DNA from: Candidatus Koribacter versatilis Ellin345
GTDB lineage: Bacteria > Acidobacteriota > Terriglobia > Terriglobales > Acidobacteriaceae
Length of the DNA stretch: 64,000 nucleotides
NCBI RefSeq assembly: GCF_000014005.1
Contig: NC_008009.1
Location: 558,001 to 622,000, forward strand
Direction: 5' to 3'
Below the pieces are notes generated by a model. The model saw only the letters and a program-made list of their open reading frames with translations, was not told where the DNA came from and did not search any database. Of this stretch, positions 1 through 9,300 are shown piece after piece. The translations under genes and the position numbers were made by a program. Within the stretch, counting starts at the first letter, position 1, and every line of letters begins with the position of its first letter.

Positions 1-663
1 GTTCATTGCAGCGCCGGTCAGTCCTGGAAACTCACATTTCGCAGATCGTTTAGCTGTTCTTATCCTGTCACTCTTCGTACGAATCCCATGAATGCAAGCT
101 CCGTAACTTGCGGAGATTGCGTTCGTCTGAGCGAGCCAAATCGTCCAGATTTACACCGGTTTTGTACACCGGTTGTACACACCAATCGCAGGGTTCCCGC
201 TGTTCGCAATGCACTCTACGAGATCCGAGGACGGTTGTTTGTCGACCTCTCGTTGCGTTCGCCATCATCCTGGATCAAGTTTTCTTACAGCTCTCACATC
301 TCAACATTGCTAATCGGGAGCGTGAAGCAGTGACATTGGATTCCCATAACGAGACCGGTCGTGAAAAGACGTGCGCTCGTTCGATCGGGCGAGACTACAC
401 TTCGTGTGCTGAAACAGGGAGCTCAATCTGGTTTCCCTTATACCGATGGATTGATTGCTCACATTAGAACCATTCAACGTGCTCAGGTTCAAGACTCCCT
501 CGTCAGTCGAACGGTTGAACAAGAATTGGCGTGGTTAGCGTTTTTTGGTTCTTTTATACGTGCACCGCTCTTCTAGCTCTGCTTGATCCGGAACGCCAGT
601 TCCGTTCGAAGTTCGCGATCGATATCAAAGGCAAGTCAAAGTCTTCTGCGAAGAAGGTGCAGC
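1..663. other. Gene-poor leader region upstream of the lipid locus
   Basis: No open frame here has convincing codon use or a ribosome site. The frames at 88-333, 108-467 and 361-576 overlap one another and have unbiased, Arg/Ser-rich translations. The only recognisable content is a decayed copy of the end of iscX (50-80). Two closely spaced GTACA motifs lie at about 164-180; their meaning is unknown. The promoter of the downstream operon presumably lies here, but I could not define -35/-10 boxes. Confidence 0.5.
50..80 (-). pseudogene. Decayed fragment of the iscX 3' end
   Basis: On the minus strand these 31 bases match the last codons of the intact iscX at 35737-35767 at 29 of 31 positions. 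They would read YEE-stop-QDKNS-stop against YEEWQDKNS-stop, so the Trp codon (TGG) has become TGA. Sequence upstream of the match does not resemble iscX. It is a short duplicated or left-behind remnant and cannot be functional. Confidence 0.55.
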
Positions 664-2775
664 ATGAGCGCCCCCCTGCCTCTAGCTCACGCTCATTACG
701 CGAACGTTTCCGGTTATGTCCTGTTCACGGCGATCTCGCTGATTGCCCTCTCTTTGTTTGCCTACACCATCGTGCGCAGGGCAATCCCGCTGTTGAAGGC
801 GCAAGCTGATCCGCGTTTCAATCGCGCGGGAGAACGCCTCTGGGTCGCCTTCCGATGTTGGTTATTGCAGTGGAAGCACCCACGCTACCGCTGGGCCGGA
901 TTATTACACGTCATCATTTTCGCGGGCTTCCTGTCGCTTTCTCTACGCTCGACCGAATTGGTCATGTCGGGCGTTTTCGACGCGGTCTCACTGGAGCGGC
1001 ATCTCGGGGAATGGTTCGCCGTTGGCTACGGTGTGCTGAAGGACTACGCCGCCACGGCTGCGCTGATTGCCGTGGTACTTGCCGCGGTTCGTCGCTTCTT
1101 TTTCCGACCGGCACGTTACGAGCCACGGCCCGGAGACGCACATCACCATATGGCCGAGGCCCTGACGGTTCTCGGTTTTATCGCGGCGCTGATGATTTCC
1201 GAGAGCGTGTTTGGCGCGAGCACGTATCGATTGTCGGGTGGTGAGGCGCCGGCAACGTACTCGTTGGCGAGCGGAGTCAGCCATCTTCTAGGGGCGTTGG
1301 GTCCCGGTAGGCTGGAAAGTATTCGCCAATATTCTTTCCTCGCGCACGAGATTACGTTCTTTGGCTTCCTTTGTTTCTTGCCGTTTGCCAAGCACTTCCA
1401 TGTCCTGACCTCGCTTCTGAACATTTACTTCAGCAGATTGGATCGAGGGACGGTGAAGCCGGTGCGATGGAACGTGCCTGAGTCCGACCTCGATAAGCTT
1501 CCGTCCCTCGGCGTTCGCTACTTGTCTGATTTCACCTGGAAGCACTTACTGGACTTCTACTCGTGCGCCGATTGCGGGCGCTGCTCGGACAACTGTCCGG
1601 CGAATGCTGCCGGGCGACGGCTGTCGCCGCGATTCCTGACAATTCAGGCTCGCGATTACATTTTTGCGAGGTACACAATTTTCGGTAAGCCCGTTCCAGA
1701 TATGGCGCTCGTCGGGAATGTCTATTCGGCTGATGAAATCTGGTCCTGTACGACATGCGGGGCTTGTGAAGAAGAATGCCCGATGCAGATCGAGTACATC
1801 GACAAGATCGTCGACATGCGGCGTGCCTTGGTGGAAGACGGTGAAGTTCCGTCCACGTTGAAGAAGCCCATGAAGGCGCTAGAGAGCCGCGGCAATCCGT
1901 TTGGCAAGCTCGAGAAGAAGCGCGCGGATTGGGCGAAAGTCAATGATGGCGAAGCGTCGTTGGACGTAAAGGTCTTGAGCGGGACGACCGCCGCAAAGAC
2001 CTTATTCTTTGTGGATAGCGTCGGAGCCTACGACGATCGCATCCAGCGCGTCACACGGACAGCTGCCCGGCTCCTTTCTGAAACGGGCGAAAACTTCGGG
2101 ATTCTCGGAGCTGCCGAGAAGGATAGTGGGCACGACGTCCGCCGTTTTGGCGAAGAGTCTTTGTTTCAGGTACTTCGTGAATCGAACACCGAGGCGATTC
2201 TCGCGTCCGGCGTCGAAAGGATCGTGACCGGCGACCCGCACGCGTTTAATGCCCTGCGCCACGACTACCGTGGATTGCCGCCTGTAGAGCACCTTAGCCA
2301 ATACCTGGCCAGGCAGGTGCGGACCGAGAAGCTTCAACTTGTCGGGACGCCAGAAGCGACGGTCGTTACATATCACGACCCGTGTTATCTCGGACGCCAC
2401 AACCAGATATATGACGAGCCTCGCGAAGTACTGGATGCCATCCCCGGCATAAAACGGGTCGAGATGCAGCGCTGCCGAGATCGCTCCTTCTGCTGCGGGG
2501 GCGGCGGCCTGATGCTCTTCTACGAAGCCCAGGAAAAAGAGCGAATGGGTGTACTCCGCGTGAAGATGGCTGCCGAGGCGGGCGCGAACACGATCGTCAC
2601 GGCTTGTCCGTTCTGTTTGATCAACATTGAAGACGCTATCAAGGTAGCCGGGATGGAAGGCAACATGCGTGCCATGGATTTGACGGAATTCGTCTCGCTC
2701 CATCTGCCGGTCCGATATTTACCCGAGGAAACCGCAGCGATCGCTGGACCCCTCGTCACCACTGCAGTGCATTGA
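664..2775 (+). CDS. Membrane-anchored Fe-S oxidoreductase (HdrD/CCG type, Etf-linked)
   Basis: 703 residues. The N-terminal ~270 residues are strongly hydrophobic with several membrane spans, like the NarI-type cytochrome b domain of such fusions. Two 4Fe-4S motifs follow (first Cys at residues 301 and 362), then a C-terminal CCG-domain region with DPCYLGRHN and FCCGGGG (Cys 610) and a final CPFC. This architecture is known from proteins that pass electrons between electron-transfer flavoprotein and membrane quinone. etfB, etfA and an acyl-CoA dehydrogenase follow directly, which supports that role. I chose ATG 664, which is preceded by AGAAGG, over an in-frame TTG at 583, because the extra 27 residues are Ser/Arg-rich and unlike a membrane N-terminus. 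It probably starts the operon. The direction of electron flow and the partner quinone are inferred. Confidence 0.85.
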   Translation: MSAPLPLAHAHYANVSGYVLFTAISLIALSLFAYTIVRRAIPLLKAQADPRFNRAGERLWVAFRCWLLQWKHPRYRWAGLLHVIIFAGFLSLSLRSTELVMSGVFDAVSLERHLGEWFAVGYGVLKDYAATAALIAVVLAAVRRFFFRPARYEPRPGDAHHHMAEALTVLGFIAALMISESVFGASTYRLSGGEAPATYSLASGVSHLLGALGPGRLESIRQYSFLAHEITFFGFLCFLPFAKHFHVLTSLLNIYFSRLDRGTVKPVRWNVPESDLDKLPSLGVRYLSDFTWKHLLDFYSCADCGRCSDNCPANAAGRRLSPRFLTIQARDYIFARYTIFGKPVPDMALVGNVYSADEIWSCTTCGACEEECPMQIEYIDKIVDMRRALVEDGEVPSTLKKPMKALESRGNPFGKLEKKRADWAKVNDGEASLDVKVLSGTTAAKTLFFVDSVGAYDDRIQRVTRTAARLLSETGENFGILGAAEKDSGHDVRRFGEESLFQVLRESNTEAILASGVERIVTGDPHAFNALRHDYRGLPPVEHLSQYLARQVRTEKLQLVGTPEATVVTYHDPCYLGRHNQIYDEPREVLDAIPGIKRVEMQRCRDRSFCCGGGGLMLFYEAQEKERMGVLRVKMAAEAGANTIVTACPFCLINIEDAIKVAGMEGNMRAMDLTEFVSLHLPVRYLPEETAAIAGPLVTTAVH

Positions 2776-2792
2776 TGCCTTAGGAGGTAAAC

Positions 2793-3578
2793 GTGAACAT
2801 CCTTGTTTGTATTCGCAGAGTACCGGACCCAGCAGAGAACGAGATTCGGCTCAACCGCTCAGGAACGGACATTGAGCGCGACGATCTTGTTTATTCCATC
2901 AACGAATGGGACAACTACGCGGTCGAGGAGGCCCTCCAGATCACGGCGCGAGTTGGAGGCGAAGTCACGGTCGTGACCGTCGGTGGAGACGAGGACGAAG
3001 AAGTATTACGACGGCAGCTCGCCATGGGCGCGAAGCACGCCGCGCTGCTCTCCGACGACGCCTTCGCGGCGACGGATGCGATGGGAATCGCTTCCATCTT
3101 GAAGGCTTACGCTCAACAGAATTCCTTCGACCTGGTCCTCACGGGCGTGCAAGCAGAAGGTGGAGGCGCGCAAGTTGGCGGCATGCTCGCTGCGCTGCTC
3201 GACTGGCCTTTCGCGTCTCTGGTCACCGCGGTCGAAGTGGTCGCAGACAAGAAACTGAAGGTCGCTCGCGAAATCGCGGGAGGCAATAAAGAAGTTAGCG
3301 AGATCGACCTGCCGTGCGTTCTCTCCATCCAGACGGGCATCAACGAACCTCGCTACGTCGGGATGCGCGGCGTCCGCCAAGTCGCATCGATTGAAATCCC
3401 GACGTTGGATGCAGCTCACCTGCGAATCGATAGCAACTGCCTTACCGCCAAGGTGAAGCACGCGGGCTATTTCAGCCCAGTTGCAGGCGTGGGCGCGGAG
3501 ATGCTTTCCGGCGATCGCGAACATATTTTAGATGAGCTCGTGGAGCGTCTCAAAGGGCGTGGAGGGATCACAGCATGA
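2793..3578 (+). CDS. etfB: Electron transfer flavoprotein beta subunit
   Basis: 261 residues, the usual EtfB length. It opens with the typical MNILVCIRRVPDP and has the ETF adenine-nucleotide fold with the GVQAEGGGAQVGGMLA stretch that lines the AMP/FAD pocket. The GTG start has a strong TAGGAGGT site. It pairs with EtfA to form the flavin carrier that takes electrons from acyl-CoA dehydrogenases. The stop codon overlaps the etfA start by four bases, so translation is likely coupled. Whether this Etf is a simple carrier or a bifurcating type cannot be settled by eye. Confidence 0.93.
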   Translation: MNILVCIRRVPDPAENEIRLNRSGTDIERDDLVYSINEWDNYAVEEALQITARVGGEVTVVTVGGDEDEEVLRRQLAMGAKHAALLSDDAFAATDAMGIASILKAYAQQNSFDLVLTGVQAEGGGAQVGGMLAALLDWPFASLVTAVEVVADKKLKVAREIAGGNKEVSEIDLPCVLSIQTGINEPRYVGMRGVRQVASIEIPTLDAAHLRIDSNCLTAKVKHAGYFSPVAGVGAEMLSGDREHILDELVERLKGRGGITA

Positions 3579-4573
3579 ACCCTATATTTTTGATTGCACT
3601 GCAGCGCAATGGTGCATTAGACGATACCGTCGCGGAATTGATTGCGACTGCCAAAACCTTGGATCCGACGGTGCAAGCGACAGCGATTGCCTGTGGATAC
3701 GGCCCGGAACTCGATGCGGTCTGCGCAGCCCTTACCAAGAGCGTGCCGACCACATGGAAGATCTCGCACGAACAATTCGCGACCTTCAATGCAGAAGCCA
3801 TCCGCGAAGGACTGGTTCGGATTCTGCCGAAGGGCGCAATCGTTCTCGTCGCGCACGATCACTTCGGTATGGACTTGGCGCCCGGTCTCTCCGTGAAGCT
3901 TGGGGCAGCGTACGTGCCGGATGTCCTCGTGGTCGAAGCAGGACAACGACTGGTCCGTCAGGAGTTCGCGGGTCAGTTCAACGCACGGATGGAATGTGAT
4001 TTCTCTGGAGGAGCGGTGATCACGGTTCGCCCTGGTGTGTTCAAGCCCGGTTCCCAGGTTGAGGTAAACGGCGTAGTGGTTGACAAATCGAGTGAAGTAA
4101 GCGCGATCTCGGTCCGTCGCCGCTACGTCACAACGATCCCCGCTCAGGTCGGAGACGTGGATATCACCAAGCAGACCGTGTTGGTATCGGTGGGCCGCGG
4201 CATCCAGGAAGCTGAGAATATCGAGCTCGCCCAAGAGTTGGCTGACGCCCTTGGCGGCGCGGTGAGTTGTTCGCGACCAGTGGTCGACGCCAAGTGGCTA
4301 GACAAGTCACGCCAAGTCGGATCGTCCGGCGCGACCGTGAGCCCGAAGGTTTACCTGGCTTGCGGAATCAGCGGATCGTTCCAGCATATGGCCGGCATCA
4401 AAGGCTCGCCCTTCCTGGTCGCGATCAATAAGAACCCGGCAGCTCCGATCTTCCAATTCGCTGACGTAGGAATTGTGGACGACCTGCTCGAATTCCTGCC
4501 CGCGCTGACCGAACGCGTTCGCGAACTGACGGAACGGCAAGGCACAAAGCAGACGGCCTCTGCCGCGCACTAA
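3575..4573 (+). CDS. etfA: Electron transfer flavoprotein alpha subunit
   Basis: 332 residues. The C-terminal FAD-binding domain is well conserved, with [28 protein letters not shown] and the terminal [15 protein letters not shown]. The N-terminal ETF domain is intact. ATG overlaps the end of etfB. It is the partner of the preceding EtfB. Its neighbours, the HdrD-type Fe-S protein upstream and the acyl-CoA dehydrogenase downstream, form a complete acyl-CoA to quinone electron chain. Confidence 0.94.
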   Translation: MNPIFLIALQRNGALDDTVAELIATAKTLDPTVQATAIACGYGPELDAVCAALTKSVPTTWKISHEQFATFNAEAIREGLVRILPKGAIVLVAHDHFGMDLAPGLSVKLGAAYVPDVLVVEAGQRLVRQEFAGQFNARMECDFSGGAVITVRPGVFKPGSQVEVNGVVVDKSSEVSAISVRRRYVTTIPAQVGDVDITKQTVLVSVGRGIQEAENIELAQELADALGGAVSCSRPVVDAKWLDKSRQVGSSGATVSPKVYLACGISGSFQHMAGIKGSPFLVAINKNPAAPIFQFADVGIVDDLLEFLPALTERVRELTERQGTKQTASAAH

Positions 4574-4585
4574 CGGAGGATGGCG

Positions 4586-6268
4586 ATGATTGCGAAAAAG
4601 ACACTGAAACTGAGCCTGAAGTCCCTGAAGGAATTCGCGAAGAAGCGATTGCCCGATCAACTGCTCATCGAATTGGATGAACGCGACGAGTGTCCAGTGG
4701 AGATTGTTCGCGATATGTGCAACCCCGGTGGGCTCGGGATTCAGTTGCTCTTCATTCCAGAGGAGTATGGCGGCTTCGGGGGCGGCGCCTTTGATGTGTA
4801 CTGCATTTGCGAGGCAATGGCAGTGGTCGATCTCGGGATTGCCACGTCCCTATTTGCAACCTTTCTCGGGAGCGACCCACTCACCGTGGGCGGCACTCCG
4901 GAACAGAAGAAGCACTGGCTGGGCCGCATTGGAAACGAGGGCATTCTCTTCGCATACGGCGCGACCGAACCAGACGCCGGCAGCGATCTCGGAGCGCTCC
5001 GCACAACTGCGGACCGTGTGATGGATGCGGAACGCGTCGTGGGCTACCGGATCGATGGCCTGAAGCAGTGGATCAGCAACGGTGGCATCGCTGATGCCTA
5101 CACGATCCTCGCCAACACACCGGCAGGTCCGAGTTGGTTCGTTGTGGAGAAAGGTGCTCCGGGTTTCACGCACGATAAACCCGAGAACAAGCACGGCATT
5201 CGTACCAGCAATACTGCCGCACTGGCGCTGCAGAACGTATATGTCAACGCCGACCGATTGATCGGCGGTGTAGAGGGACAGGGTCTGCTCCAGGCTCAGG
5301 CCGTGTTTGGGTATACACGATTGATGGTGGCTGCGTTCGGATTGGGTTCGGGCTGGGCTGCACTCGACCGCGCGATCCCATATTCGACGAAACGAATTCA
5401 GGGCGGTGCGCCGCTCTCCGAGAAGCAGGGCTACACCCACAAGCTCATTGTTCCGAACGCGGCAAGACTCGAAGCCTCCCGCGCATTCATCGAGGAAACC
5501 GCCGAGCGAATCGACAAAGGCGAGGGGAGCCTGAATACCGAAGGCGCAATCGCGAAATACATGGCAACCGAAGCAGGCAATACGACGGCGGAATGCTGCA
5601 TTCAAGCCCTCGGCGGATACGGCTACACGCACGAGTACATGATCGAGAAGATCAAGCGCGATGTACGTATTACGACAATCTACGAAGGCACCTCCGAGAT
5701 TATGGAGATGACCATCAGCCGCGATCGTTGGCAACTTCATTTAAAAACTCGAGGCCAGCATTATCACGATGTCGCCAAGGAGGCCGAGACGCTTCACGCA
5801 CGGCACCCAGAAGTTGGCGCGGATGTTGCCGCACTGGCTTTGCATGCGTTGGCGGAGATCCTGGAGCGGGCGCGGGTCGCGCGTCTTACGCGCTTCCAAC
5901 ATATTCTGCTGCGACTCGGGGAGTTGATTGCCTACGCCGAAAGCGCTGCTTGCATGGCAAGGAGGGCAGCACGTGCTGCTGAAGCTCGACTTCACGAAAA
6001 GGCAAACGAGAGATTTTCACCGGATGCGCTCGCTGCGTTAGCGCGGATTTTTGCGCGCGAAGCGGCGCTAAAGGTAAGCGAAGAAGGGATGCGCTGGATT
6101 ATTGGCAGTTCGACGATGAGCGCTACCGAGATTGCGACATTTGAAACAGGTTTAGATTTGCCGGCCATTCATCGTGCGCAAGCAGGACTTATAGCAGACA
6201 TGGATTTTATTGGTGACCATTTATACAAACGCGCTGGAAAGCAATTGGAAGCCGCTTTACAGCAATAG
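4586..6268 (+). CDS. Acyl-CoA dehydrogenase, long form
   Basis: 560 residues, longer than the ~380 of classical short/medium-chain enzymes because of a ~150-residue helical C-terminal extension, as in very-long-chain types. The middle domain has [10 protein letters not shown] and the substrate-binding [10 protein letters not shown] region. The catalytic-base motif IYEGTSEI is present with Glu 367. It should oxidise or reduce an acyl-CoA at C2-C3 with FAD, exchanging electrons with the adjacent EtfAB. ATG 4580 touches the GGAGG ribosome site, so ATG 4586 (spacing six bases) is the better start; the product differs by two residues. The link to the synthase is inferred from gene order. Confidence 0.9.
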   Translation: MIAKKTLKLSLKSLKEFAKKRLPDQLLIELDERDECPVEIVRDMCNPGGLGIQLLFIPEEYGGFGGGAFDVYCICEAMAVVDLGIATSLFATFLGSDPLTVGGTPEQKKHWLGRIGNEGILFAYGATEPDAGSDLGALRTTADRVMDAERVVGYRIDGLKQWISNGGIADAYTILANTPAGPSWFVVEKGAPGFTHDKPENKHGIRTSNTAALALQNVYVNADRLIGGVEGQGLLQAQAVFGYTRLMVAAFGLGSGWAALDRAIPYSTKRIQGGAPLSEKQGYTHKLIVPNAARLEASRAFIEETAERIDKGEGSLNTEGAIAKYMATEAGNTTAECCIQALGGYGYTHEYMIEKIKRDVRITTIYEGTSEIMEMTISRDRWQLHLKTRGQHYHDVAKEAETLHARHPEVGADVAALALHALAEILERARVARLTRFQHILLRLGELIAYAESAACMARRAARAAEARLHEKANERFSPDALAALARIFAREAALKVSEEGMRWIIGSSTMSATEIATFETGLDLPAIHRAQAGLIADMDFIGDHLYKRAGKQLEAALQQ

Positions 6269-6328
6269 CTTAGGAGCACTCATTCGGCGTGTCGTTCCGG
6301 GTGTCCTCCCGCACACAGGAGCGCAATT

Positions 6329-9300
6329 ATGGAATCTACCGCGCATCGCGCCATCGCGATCGTCGGTCTGGGCGCTATTCTTCCCGATGCCCCCGATGTA
6401 AACACTTTCTGGTCTAACGTCCAATCCGGCCGCGACAGCATCTCCGAAGTTCCATCCGAACGCTGGGACCCCAACCTTTATTACGATCCCGATCCATCAG
6501 TCCCCGACAAGACCTATTCGAAGATCGGCGGATGGGTGCGGCAGTTCAATTGGGATCCGATGAAGTGGCACTTACCTCTGCCGCCAAAGGTGAGCGGTGC
6601 GATGGATCCAGCGCAGCGCTGGGCTATCGCGTGCACACGCGAAGCACTGGCGGATTATGGCTTCCCGGACCGGCCGCTCGAGACAGATCGCACCGCCGTA
6701 ATCCTGGGCAATGCAATGGCGGGCGAGATGCACTACATGACGGCCCTGCGTGTCTTCTTTCCCATGTACGCCAAGGAACTCGCGACGGCCCCAACGTTCG
6801 CGGCGTTGCCGGAAGACTTACGTGTCGAGATTACTCGACAACTGCATGAGCGCGTGGGGGAGCGATTGCCGGAGATCACGGAAGACAGCATGCCGGGGGA
6901 GCTTGCGAACTGCATCGCGGGTCGAATTGCCAACCTCTACAACTTCCATGGACCTAACTACGTAGTAGACGCGGCGTGCGCTTCCGCCATGGGAGCGATG
7001 AATGCTGCAATCCAAGGCCTCGTTGAACACCAGTTCGACGTCGCCGTGACCGGCGGAATTGACCGGAACATGGGCGCTTCGACCTTCGTGAAGTTCTGCA
7101 AGATCGGAGCGCTGTCGGCGACGGGATCGCGTCCTTACGCGGCCGGCGCCGACGGATTCGTGATGGGCGAAGGCGCCGTCGTTTTCCTGCTGAAGCGTTT
7201 GGAGGACGCGGAGCGCGACGGAGACAAGGTTTACGCCGTGCTGCGTGGCATCGGCGGCTCCAGCGATGGCAAGGGCAAGGGAATCACTGCACCCAATCCC
7301 GTCGGACAGATTTTGTGCACCAAGCGCGCCTGGGAGAACGCCGGGCTATCTCCCGCCGACGTGAACTATATCGAAGGTCACGGAACCTCAACGCGGGTAG
7401 GTGATGTGGTGGAAGTGCAGAGCATGATCGACGTACTCAGCGAGTACTCTCTGCCGTCGCACTCAATTCCTATCGGTTCGGTGAAATCGAACATTGGGCA
7501 CTTGAAAGCTGCTGCGGGCGCGGCGGGAATTCTCAAGACAGTTCTTGCGCTGCACCACAAGGTGCTACCGCCAAGCGTGCATTGCGACCGCCCAACTCCC
7601 GACATTGATTTTGCCAATTCGCCGTTGTTCGTGAATACAAAACTGCGGCCATGGGAGATGCCGCCGGATTCAGTACGTCGCGCTGGAGTGAGCGCGTTTG
7701 GCTTCGGAGGGACGAACTTCCATACGGTTCTGGAAGAGTACATTCCGGGCAGACTGAAACCAAAGGCGCGCAACGCGAGAGGCGCTGCGGACAATCCGGT
7801 TAATGCCCATGAGATTGTCGCTGCCGCTGCTCCGCAAAATGGACTAAAGGCGCCGATGCGCGGCGTGCTGGTGCTGGGCGCGGCGTCGAAGTCTGAATTG
7901 AAAGGGCGGCTGCGCAACTGGAACCCCGAAGGCGCAGAAACTCCTAAGCCGCCGCTCGCGAGCGATCTGCAAGCGGACTACCGCATCGCAATTGACTATG
8001 GCGCGCCCGCCGAACTGAAACAGAAGATCGCCGCGGCACTGAAGGCATTCGACGCCGATCAATTTGCGGTATGGAAAGCTCTCCGCGCGCAAGGCATCTT
8101 CCACGGGCAAGGTCCCGCCGCCAAGGTGGCCTTCCTCTATACCGGGCAGGGCTCGCAGTACGTCAATATGTTCCGATCTCTCAAAGAACGGGAGCCGATC
8201 GTCACTCAGACGTTTGCGGCCGCTGATCGGGTGCTCACCCCGCTGCTCGGCAAGCCACTGACCGAATACATCTTTGTAGATTCAAAGGACGAAAAAGCCG
8301 TTGAACAGGCGGAACTGGACCTGCGTCAGACTGCGATCACCCAGCCGGCAGTTCTGTGCGTGGACCTCGGAATCACGCGATTGTTGGATGCGTATGGCAT
8401 TCGGCCTGATATGACGATGGGGCACAGCTTAGGTGAGTACGGGGCCCTAGTCGCCTCTGGATGCCTGCCCTTCGAGGAAGCACTGGAAGCAGTCAGTGCG
8501 CGCGGCCGCGAAATGACGCGCGTCTCAGTAAAAGACAAGGGAAAGATGGCGGCAGTATTTGCGCCCCTGTTTGAAGTCGAACGACTGCTGAAGACAGTGG
8601 CCGGCTATGTTGAAATCGCGAACCTTAACAGCGAACAACAGTCCGTGATTGGTGGGGCGAGCGATGCAGTTGACGAAGCCTGCACGAAACTACTCGCCGC
8701 CGGCTTCAACGTTGTGCCCCTGCCTGTAAGCCACGCGTTCCATACTTCGATCGTCGCTCCGGCGAGCGGTCCGATGCGAGACACGTTGGAGCGTATGCAT
8801 CTGCAATCGCCGCAGATTCCGATCGTCGCAAACGTGAACGGCGAGTTCTATCCGACAGGCCCGAATGTCATCCCGCAGATGCTCGACATCCTTGCGAAGC
8901 AGATTGCGTCGCCAGTGCAGTTCATCAAGGGCCTGCAGACCCTGTATCGCTCGGGCGCACGCATCTTCGTCGAAGTAGGGCCTAAAAAGGCGTTGCACGG
9001 TTTCGCGGAAGACGTTCTCGGAAAGGACGAAGACGTTCTCGCGCTCTTCACTAACCATCCGAAGTGGGAAGACACCGCTGCCTTCAACCAGGCACTGTGC
9101 GGGCTCTATGCAGCCGGCCTCGGACGAGGACGCACCGACCACGCGATTGAGACCGTCAGCGAAAACAAGCAGCCTTCCATTCCTGCGCTTGCCCACACGG
9201 CGCTCGAGGAGTTGAACATGCCGGTTACCACAGTTTTGTCGGAAGATCGTTTCTCGCGACTGGGGCACCTTGTCGCTGAGTTCCTGGACCGCGCGTCTGA

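Noticed and set aside
108-467. 119-codon open frame in the leader region
   Set aside because: Unbiased codons, no ribosome site, and overlap with other equally long frames.
2002-2703. Long open frame on the minus strand opposite the Fe-S oxidoreductase
   Set aside because: It is a mirror of strong third-position GC bias in the real gene; its translation has no recognisable domain and the + strand motifs are diagnostic.
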